Positions 58,362 through 64,000 of a stretch of 64,000 nt of DNA are shown here, in pieces. The position numbers were made by a program, and so were the translations under genes. Position 1 is the first letter of the stretch. The number at the start of each line of letters is the position of its first letter. The notes under the pieces are model-generated. The model searched no databases. It had not been told where the DNA came from and saw only the letters and a program-made list of their open reading frames with translations. Source of the stretch: Bacillota bacterium (GTDB taxonomy: Bacteria > Bacillota > Clostridia > Oscillospirales > Oscillospiraceae); assembly GCA_023459875.1 (NCBI GenBank), contig JAEWRY010000001.1:1-64000 (forward strand). The letters are read 5' to 3'.

Positions 58362-59132
58362 ATGGAATACACAATCAAGCAGCTCTCAACCCTCGCCGGT
58401 GTGTCCACCAGAACCCTACGCTACTACCATACCCTGGGGCTGCTCTCCCCTCACCACGTAACGCAGGCCGGTTACAGGGTTTACGGCGGCGAGCAGGTGG
58501 ACCGGCTTCAGCAGATCCTATTCTACCGGGAGTTGGGTTTCGAGCTCTCAGCCATCAAGGCGGCGCTCGACGACCCTGCCTTTGAGGGCTCCCGCGCGCT
58601 TGAGCGCCACCTGGAAGCCCTCTTCCGGCGCCGGGAGCAGCTGGATAGTCTCATTGCGACGGTACAAAAAACAATTGAGACTGTAAAAGGAGGAAAAATC
58701 ATGACGGACCGTGAAAAGTTTGAGTGCTTCAAACGCGGGGCCATCGCGGAAAACGAAGCACAGTATGGCCTTGAGATCCGCTCGCGCTACGGAGACGAGA
58801 CCGTGGAAAAAAGCAATAAAATGTTCGCGGGAATGAGCGAGGAAGCCTATCGGAAAATGACCGCTCTGGGCGAGGAGATTCAAAGCGCTCTGGAGGAAGC
58901 CGTGAGAGCCGGGAAGAAGCCCGGGAGCCCCGAAGGCCGCTCCATCGCGGCAAAGCACAAAGATTGGCTGCAGTTCACTTGGCCCTCTTATTCGGAGGAA
59001 GCCCACAGGGGGTTGGGGGCGATGTACGTTGCCGATGAACGTTTTACCGCTTACTACGATAAAAACGTACCGGGCTGCGCCGTCTTTCTGCGGGATGCCA
59101 TCGCGGCTTATACGAGCGGGAAAAACCAGTGA
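58362..59132 (+). CDS. MerR-family regulator with TipAS drug-binding domain
   Basis: 256 residues. N-terminal MerR HTH: YTIKQLSTLAGVSTRTLRYYHTLGLLSP (3-30), wing GYRVYGGEQVDRLQQI. A coiled-coil dimerisation helix (about 80-110) leads to a TipAS domain (about 115-245: FECFKRGAIAENEAQYG, YVADERFTAYYDKNVPGCAVFLRDAI) that binds thiopeptide-like ligands in TipA. The promoter at 58307-58337 has a 19-bp spacer with a palindrome, so it probably activates itself. No efflux gene follows. AGGAGG upstream of ATG 58362. Confidence 0.93.
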   Translation: MEYTIKQLSTLAGVSTRTLRYYHTLGLLSPHHVTQAGYRVYGGEQVDRLQQILFYRELGFELSAIKAALDDPAFEGSRALERHLEALFRRREQLDSLIATVQKTIETVKGGKIMTDREKFECFKRGAIAENEAQYGLEIRSRYGDETVEKSNKMFAGMSEEAYRKMTALGEEIQSALEEAVRAGKKPGSPEGRSIAAKHKDWLQFTWPSYSEEAHRGLGAMYVADERFTAYYDKNVPGCAVFLRDAIAAYTSGKNQ

Positions 59133-59134
59133 CA

Positions 59135-59295
59135 GGGGGCTGTCTCAACTTTGAAAAAGCTCCGAATAAAAATGTCATCCTGAGCGTTAAGCGAAGGATC
59201 ATAGGCAGCCAAATGGATTCACTGCGAAGATTCTTCGGCTTTCGGCCTCAGAATGACAAATAACCGGTGGTGTCTCATATATTTGAGACACCACC
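59135..59295 (+). repeat. CATCCTGAGCG composite repeat, copy 2
   Basis: Begins GGGGGCTGTCTCAA, contains TCATCCTGAGCGTTAAGCGA (from 59176), CCTCAGAATGACAAA (about 59247-59261) and ends with hairpin GGTGGTGTCTCA/TGAGACACCACC (59266-59295). The hairpin may terminate both the merR and the amidase gene. Inverted relative to copy 3. Confidence 0.85.
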
Positions 59296-59311
59296 TTTCT
59301 TATTCAGCGTG

Positions 59312-60757
59312 TCAGCTTACGCTATTTAAATAATCAATAATCCCCCCGGCGATTCCTTTGGCCAGCTTGTTCTGATAGGCATTGGTGGTAAGGCGCATCA
59401 GCTCCTCATGGTTCGTCATGAACCCCATTTCCACCAGCGCGGCGCACATGTCGGTTTCCCGCAATACCACGAAGTCCGCGCTCCGTATGCCCCGATCGAT
59501 GCCCCCGGTACAGGCGGCCAGGGGCGTCTGAATGGCCTGTGCCAGCTTTGCGCCTCTGGCGCTGGGCGTGTGGTAAAAGGTAAAAATCCCCTGAAAATCA
59601 CTGCTCTCCGGAAGGGCGTTGGAGTGGATGGAGACAAACAGGTCGGCCTTTACCGCGTTCGCGATGTCCGCACGCTCGTAAAGCCCCACGTCCACATCTC
59701 CGGTACGGGTCATCACCACGTTATAACCGCTGCCCTTCAGAATGCTCTGCACCTTTAAGGCCACCGAGAGGTTAATGTTCTTCTCCTCAATTCCCTCATA
59801 GAGCGCTCCCGTACGTTCTCCGCCATGGCCCGGGTCCAGCACCACGGTCTTCTTCTGTGGATCGATCGGAACCGTAGGGGTATAATCCAGGTCATCCCGG
59901 TCGGAAAGATAGGTCGTGATCAGAATACCGCCGTCGGCGCGCTCCACCTTCACGTTATCCTGATATGTAATCCCATCCCTGAGGTCCAGCACCACACGCA
60001 CCGTGTTGTCCCAGTTCTCGTAAAGGTCGTTTCCGTGCTGGGCAAAGCGGACGGAGGATATCAGTTCGTTGTCCACCCCAATTTTCCCCGGAAGACCGGA
60101 AGCCAGCACCGCACCCGGCACATCCACTACCACCCGGTCACCGAAATCCTGGACATGATAGGCGGCCTGATAATTAGTGGCAATCAGCACGGTCTGGGCA
60201 TCGGAGTCCACATCCACATCCAACACTTTCCCGGTGACCGTATCCCGGGGCGCGGTGATTGCCGCCGTATAGGTATCCTGATCCCAGCTCACCTGCCCTC
60301 CCAGCTGTTCGGCCACAAAGCGCAAAGGGACCATTGTCCTTTCGGCGCCGCCGCAGCGAGCGGCCGTGGCGGGAACGCCGTCGGGCAGGGTAGTTGTCTT
60401 TCCGTTTACGGTTGCCTTTGCCGAGCCGAGCGTAAGCACCACAGTGTCGTCTCCCCGGAGCAGAATCACCTGGGAGGTCTCCTCCACCCAGAGTACCTGC
60501 GCTCCCAAAGCCTCGCCCACCAGGCGGACGGGAATCATGGTGCGCCCACCCCAGACGAAAGCAGGCACGTCCTGATAGGATAGCTCCGAGCCGTCCAAAG
60601 TGAGATTCACCACCGGGAGGAGAGAGCCGGAACCGTACCGTCCGGCGGTATAGTTGTAAACCGACGCCGCGGCGCTTCCGTTGGGCATGGGATCAGACGC
60701 GGCGGCAGCGGGGACAAGCAGCGTAGCGGCGAGCAGCAGTGAGAGCAATTTTTTCAT
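59312..60757 (-). CDS. N-acetylmuramoyl-L-alanine amidase with copper-amine-oxidase-like and AMIN domains
   Basis: Secreted cell-wall amidase, 481 residues. Signal peptide ends near residue 20. Copper_amine_oxidase_N-type repeats (about 60-165: MIPVRLVGEALGAQVLWVEETSQVILLRG, MVPLRFVAEQLGGQVSWDQ) and an AMIN-like domain (about 175-285) probably bind the wall. The catalytic Amidase_3 domain (about 300-478) has the zinc motif VLDPGHGG, the Glu in EGIEEKNINLSVAL, FVSIHSNA and VEMGFMTNHEEL. AAAGGAG before ATG 60757. Confidence 0.94.
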   Translation of the reverse strand: MKKLLSLLLAATLLVPAAAASDPMPNGSAAASVYNYTAGRYGSGSLLPVVNLTLDGSELSYQDVPAFVWGGRTMIPVRLVGEALGAQVLWVEETSQVILLRGDDTVVLTLGSAKATVNGKTTTLPDGVPATAARCGGAERTMVPLRFVAEQLGGQVSWDQDTYTAAITAPRDTVTGKVLDVDVDSDAQTVLIATNYQAAYHVQDFGDRVVVDVPGAVLASGLPGKIGVDNELISSVRFAQHGNDLYENWDNTVRVVLDLRDGITYQDNVKVERADGGILITTYLSDRDDLDYTPTVPIDPQKKTVVLDPGHGGERTGALYEGIEEKNINLSVALKVQSILKGSGYNVVMTRTGDVDVGLYERADIANAVKADLFVSIHSNALPESSDFQGIFTFYHTPSARGAKLAQAIQTPLAACTGGIDRGIRSADFVVLRETDMCAALVEMGFMTNHEELMRLTTNAYQNKLAKGIAGGIIDYLNSVS

Positions 60758-60871
60758 AGGGACTCCTTTCCCTGTAAATTTCTTTCATTTTACGACTTTT
60801 CCCTATTTTCGTCAATATCAGCCGTGAAAATGGTTGACATAAATATTTCCAAGTTTCTTTTTGTTTTCCGC

Positions 60872-60901
60872 TTGACAGGATAATCCCCCTCATTGTATAA
60901 T
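60872..60901 (+). promoter_or_regulatory. feoAB promoter
   Basis: TTGACA (60872-60877), 18-bp spacer, TATAAT (60896-60901). Confidence 0.88.
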
Positions 60902-60902
60902 C

Positions 60903-60920
60903 GGTTAGTCAAGGCTAACC
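60903..60920. promoter_or_regulatory. DtxR-type metal-regulator box 1
   Basis: GGTTAGTCAAGGCTAACC, 6-bp perfect arms, directly after the -10 box. It resembles the DtxR/IdeR box TTAGGTTAGSCTAACCTAA. Confidence 0.75.
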
Positions 60921-60935
60921 GTTTCATATTGTCAT

Positions 60936-60951
60936 GTTAGTCTAAACTAAC
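60936..60951. promoter_or_regulatory. DtxR-type metal-regulator box 2
   Basis: GTTAGTCTAAACTAAC, perfect 6-bp arms. A further overlapping palindrome CTAACGTTAG occupies 60947-60956. Confidence 0.75.
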
Positions 60952-60970
60952 GTTAGGGGAGGCATGGAAT

Positions 60971-63403
60971 ATGCAAGTTGCGGGAAAAGAAACGGAAAAG
61001 ACCCTCGAACAGCTTGCCCCCAGAGAAAGCGGTATCATCGAGCGCCTCAGCGGGGAAAAAGGCCCCGTTCGGCGGCGGCTTATCGATATGGGTATTACTC
61101 CCGGCACATCTGTCCTAGTCCGAAAGATAGCCCCCATGGGGGACCCCATTCAAATCAATCTCAGGAACTACGAACTTTCCATACGCCGGGAGGACGCCCG
61201 GCAGATCGTGCTCTGTCCCCCCGGCAAGGCGCCGGTTCAGCGGCCCCACTCCCATAAGCGCACCGGCATGGTGCAGCATATTCCGGACGAGGAAACCCTC
61301 CGCAGGATGCAGGCGGATCAGATCCAGGAAAAGGCCGACCACGGCAGCGACTTACCGGGGCAGCACGGCCGGGTCCTGAAGCTGGCCCTCGCGGGCAATC
61401 CCAACTGCGGAAAAACCACTCTTTTTAACGCCCTCACCGGCTCCAACCAATATGTGGGCAATTGGCCCGGCGTGACGGTGGAAAAGAAAGAGGGCAAGAC
61501 CCAGGTAGACGGCAACCCGGTCACCGTTGTGGATCTGCCCGGAATCTACTCTCTTTCCCCTTACTCCATGGAGGAAATCGTTGCCCGCAAGTTCATCGTT
61601 GACGAGCACCCCGACGTCATCATCAACATCGTGGACGCAACCAATATTGAGCGCAACCTTTACCTGACTGTCCAGCTTCTGGAGCTGGAACGCCCGCTGG
61701 TCATTGCCCTCAACTTTATGGACGAAGCCAGGGCCAGGGGCGACCGGTTGAACTGCGAGATGCTCGCGCGCATCTTGGGCGTTCCGGTGATCCCCATCGT
61801 CGCCCGGACAGGAGAAAACCTGGAGGAATTGCTCAGGGCCGCCCACAGGACGATCCACACCGGAATCACCCTGGAACCCGACGATCTTTACGACGACTTC
61901 ACCCATGAAATCCATCACGAGGTAAGCGCTCTCATTCACGATAAAGCCTATCGTATTGGTCTGCCCGCCCACTGGGCGGCCATCAAGCTCATCGAGGGCG
62001 ACAACCTGGTGGAAAAAGCTCTGGATCTGCCCGGCGAAACCATGAAAGCGGTGGAGGCTATTGCCGCGCGTTACGAAGAGGCTTACGATGTAGGGGACCG
62101 GGAAACCCTGATCGCCGACAGCCGTTACCGTTTCATCGTCGGCGTGGTGGCCCTGGCGGTCACCAAGGGGTCGCCTGAAAACAGCCTGACCCTTTCGGAC
62201 AGAATCGATAAGATCGTCACCCACCGTATTCTTGCCATTCCCATCTTTCTTTTCACCATGTTCTGCCTTTTTGCCCTCACCTTCGGCCCTCTGGGTTCCA
62301 CCCTTTCAGACGCCATGGACACGCTGATCAACGGGTATTTTTCTCCCTGGGTAGGCGGTGCGCTCGCCGCTGCCGGAACGGCTCCCTGGGTAAGCAGCCT
62401 CATCGTTGATGGAGTCATCCGCGGCGTCGGCGGGGTGCTCACCTTCCTTCCCCAGATCGCCCTGCTCTTCTTTTTCCTCTCCATTCTGGAAGATACCGGT
62501 TATATGGCGAGAGCCGCGTTCATCATGGACCGGCTGCTGCGGCGGTTCGGGCTCTCGGGAAAAGCCTTTATCCCCATGCTCATGGGCTTCGGCTGCAGCG
62601 TACCCGCCATCATGGGAGCGCGCACCATGGAAAACGAAAAGGACCGCCGCATGACTATCATGCTGATTCCGTTTATGTCCTGCTCGGCGCGGCTCACGGT
62701 ATACGGTCTCATTTCCGCCGCCTTTTTCCCCAAGCATGCCGGTCTTGTGGTGTTCTCCCTCTATGTTCTGGGGCTTCTCTTCGCGGTGCTCTCGGGGCTA
62801 ATCCTGCGCGGTACCCTTTTTAAAGGCAAGCCCGCCGCCTTTGTTCTGGAGTTACCCCCCTATCGGCTTCCCACCCTCAACAACTGCATTATGCACGTAT
62901 GGGAACGGGTGCGGGGATTTCTGGTCAAGGCGGGCACTCTGATCCTCGCCATGAACGTCCTTCTTTGGTTCCTGCAGTCCTTCGGCGCCGGGTTCGCCAT
63001 GGTTTCCGATCCCTCCCGGTCCATTCTCGGCGCGATCGGCGGCGCCGTCGCACCGATTTTAAAACCCCTCGGCTTCGGTACGTGGCAGGCGGCGGTAGCT
63101 CTGCTCACCGGGCTGGTCGCTAAGGAGGCCGTGGTCTCCTCCATGAGCCTGTTTTACGGCTTTTCCACCCTGGAAGGCGGCGTCGCCATCGCCGCCGCTC
63201 TTTCCTCCACGTTCGCAACACCGGCGGCAGCTTACGCTTTTTTGGTGTTCGTGCTCCTCTATGTCCCCTGTATTGCCGCCATGGCCACCCTGTACCGGGA
63301 AATGGGCAGTCTCAAGTGGACCGCCTATTCAGTCCTCTGGCAGCTGGGCGCCGCATATTTAGGCTCCTTCCTGGCATACCATATCTATCTTTTCATTTTT
63401 TAA
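60971..63403 (+). CDS. feoB: ferrous iron transporter, FeoA-FeoB fusion
   Basis: 810 residues. An N-terminal FeoA SH3-like domain (about 10-82: LAPRESGIIERLSG, RRLIDMGITPGTSVLVRKIAPMGDPIQI) is joined by a ~55-residue charged linker to FeoB. The G domain starts at GNPNCGKTT (142-150), with VDLPGIYSLSPYS and NFMDEA (standing for NxxD). Then come a GDI-like spacer and about ten membrane helices with two gate repeats (FIPMLMGFGCSVPAIMGART; AAVALLTGLVAKEAVVSSMS). GGGGAGG lies before ATG 60971. Iron-repressed by the two DtxR-type boxes. Confidence 0.95.
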   Translation: MQVAGKETEKTLEQLAPRESGIIERLSGEKGPVRRRLIDMGITPGTSVLVRKIAPMGDPIQINLRNYELSIRREDARQIVLCPPGKAPVQRPHSHKRTGMVQHIPDEETLRRMQADQIQEKADHGSDLPGQHGRVLKLALAGNPNCGKTTLFNALTGSNQYVGNWPGVTVEKKEGKTQVDGNPVTVVDLPGIYSLSPYSMEEIVARKFIVDEHPDVIINIVDATNIERNLYLTVQLLELERPLVIALNFMDEARARGDRLNCEMLARILGVPVIPIVARTGENLEELLRAAHRTIHTGITLEPDDLYDDFTHEIHHEVSALIHDKAYRIGLPAHWAAIKLIEGDNLVEKALDLPGETMKAVEAIAARYEEAYDVGDRETLIADSRYRFIVGVVALAVTKGSPENSLTLSDRIDKIVTHRILAIPIFLFTMFCLFALTFGPLGSTLSDAMDTLINGYFSPWVGGALAAAGTAPWVSSLIVDGVIRGVGGVLTFLPQIALLFFFLSILEDTGYMARAAFIMDRLLRRFGLSGKAFIPMLMGFGCSVPAIMGARTMENEKDRRMTIMLIPFMSCSARLTVYGLISAAFFPKHAGLVVFSLYVLGLLFAVLSGLILRGTLFKGKPAAFVLELPPYRLPTLNNCIMHVWERVRGFLVKAGTLILAMNVLLWFLQSFGAGFAMVSDPSRSILGAIGGAVAPILKPLGFGTWQAAVALLTGLVAKEAVVSSMSLFYGFSTLEGGVAIAAALSSTFATPAAAYAFLVFVLLYVPCIAAMATLYREMGSLKWTAYSVLWQLGAAYLGSFLAYHIYLFIF

Positions 63404-63419
63404 AGCCGGGAGGTTAACG

Positions 63420-63662
63420 ATGAATTACCTGATCTACGCCGCAGTCGCCGCACTTGTGATCTGGTCGGTGATCTGCCTTTGGCGGAATATCCGGCGGCAG
63501 CTAAGGGGAGACTGCGGCGGGTGCTGCGGCACATGCTCGAAAGAATGCTCTTCGCGAAGCGCCGGTCCCACCGGCTCATACTCCGACGCGTTTGAAAGAA
63601 AAAACAAGCCCGGCGGCGAGAGCGAAAAAACTGCTCATCCGGAAAAGGATGCGCAGAATTGA
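63420..63662 (+). CDS. FeoB-associated Cys-rich membrane protein
   Basis: 80 residues: one N-terminal helix (about 3-22, LIYAAVAALVIWSVICLW), then RQLRGDCGGCCGTCSKEC with six cysteines, and a polar tail. Matches the FeoB_associated family found after feoB; thought to assist Fe(II) handling, mechanism unknown. GGGAGG before the ATG; 16 bp after feoB and co-transcribed. Confidence 0.9.
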   Translation: MNYLIYAAVAALVIWSVICLWRNIRRQLRGDCGGCCGTCSKECSSRSAGPTGSYSDAFERKNKPGGESEKTAHPEKDAQN

Positions 63663-63669
63663 ATCACAA

Positions 63670-63826
63670 GGGTGGTGTCTCAAAGGCCATGAGACACCAC
63701 CCATTATCTTGTCATGCTGAAGCCGAAAGCAGAAGGATCTTCGCAGCCCACACATTTGGCTGTTAAGATCCTTCGCTTAACGCTCAGGATGACATTTTTA
63801 TCGGTTTTCTGTTTTGAGGCAGCCCC
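63670..63826 (-). repeat. CATCCTGAGCG composite repeat, copy 3
   Basis: Inverse of copy 2: begins with hairpin GGGTGGTGTCTCA/TGAGACACCACCC (63670-63702), includes CGCTTAACGCTCAGGATGAC (63774-63793) and ends TTTTGAGGCAGCCCC. The hairpin may terminate the feo operon. Confidence 0.85.
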
Positions 63827-63917
63827 TTTTTCCAGGCTTTGACCTTTCGGCTGGTTTGTGATATGATTTTGATAATCCGTTTTCACACATTATTTACCGA
63901 ATATGGAGGTACTTAAT

Positions 63918-64000
63918 ATGGACGATAAGCAAGCCAAACTGCAGTCGAGCATCGATGCCGGCCAGAATATCGTTTTTTTTGGCGGTGCGGGCGTTTCCAC
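63918..64000 (+). CDS. sirtuin-type NAD-dependent deacylase, 5' end only
   Basis: Only 27 codons are in the window. The start ATG 63918 has GGAGG 8 bp upstream. The visible residues end FFGGAGVST, the first NAD-binding motif of Sir2 proteins (GAGxS), at the expected distance from the N-terminus. Everything after this is beyond the edge. Confidence 0.8.
   Translation, partial: MDDKQAKLQSSIDAGQNIVFFGGAGVS

Overview
The window looks like the chromosome of a spore-forming, high-GC member of the Clostridia, most likely Oscillospiraceae. The evidence is a SpoIIE phosphatase, a SleB-type cortex hydrolase, a GerMN lipoprotein, a T-box-controlled tryptophan transporter, QueT, RNase J, the TIGR03915/TIGR03916 DNA-metabolism pair, and two branched-chain amino-acid (LIV-type) ABC operons. 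No species can be named from the sequence alone.

Positions 1-9783 are accessory DNA, probably one end of an integrative conjugative element. Nearly all genes run on the minus strand: a Dam-type DNA adenine methylase (cut by the window edge), a winged-helix protein, two tiny proteins, three long proteins built from ArdA-like antirestriction modules, a DUF4314 protein, an LPD28-like protein and two proteins I do not recognise. A divergent XRE repressor sits over three copies of a palindromic operator. A plus-strand metallo-beta-lactamase-fold hydrolase and a 57-residue SHOCT-like protein form a separately promoted cassette inside the block. The block stops at an intergenic zone (9784-10135) beside tRNA-fMet and tRNA-Leu, a plausible integration site.

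From 10.1 kb the DNA is ordinary chromosome. 10.5-18.7 kb: PcrA/UvrD helicase, HAD phosphatase, 3-methyladenine glycosylase, EamA permease, then a T-box leader with a UGG specifier controlling trpX-trpY-trpZ. 18.9-26.3 kb: spoIIE, TraB/GumN protein, YwaF-like membrane protein, queT, galU, a small membrane protein, sleB. 26.5-39.2 kb: two livJ-H-M-G-F operons flanking a radical-SAM DNA-repair pair. 39.3-49.3 kb: SDR reductase, DUF1624 membrane protein, ychF, UDP-galactopyranose mutase plus glycosyltransferase, RNase J, and a nucleotidyltransferase fused to a degenerate phosphomannomutase. 49.4-58.2 kb: QueG-like Fe-S protein, ArsC-like protein, DegV, MetY, GerMN lipoprotein, histidine kinase/response regulator, ComEA-like protein, D-Ala-D-Ala carboxypeptidase. 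58.3-64 kb: MerR-TipAS regulator, cell-wall amidase, iron-regulated FeoA-FeoB fusion with its Cys-rich partner, and the first codons of a sirtuin.

The feature least explained by known genes is a family of intergenic elements of about 80-120 bp. In each, an outer stem encloses three hairpins, so that DNA or RNA could fold as a cloverleaf (16746-16930, 34052-34170, 42298-42482, 44847-44959). Arms differ between copies while pairing is kept. A second composite repeat (about 26313-26505, 59135-59295, 63670-63826) carries a CATCCTGAGCG core beside a covarying hairpin; its last two copies are inverted and bracket the amidase-feoAB segment.
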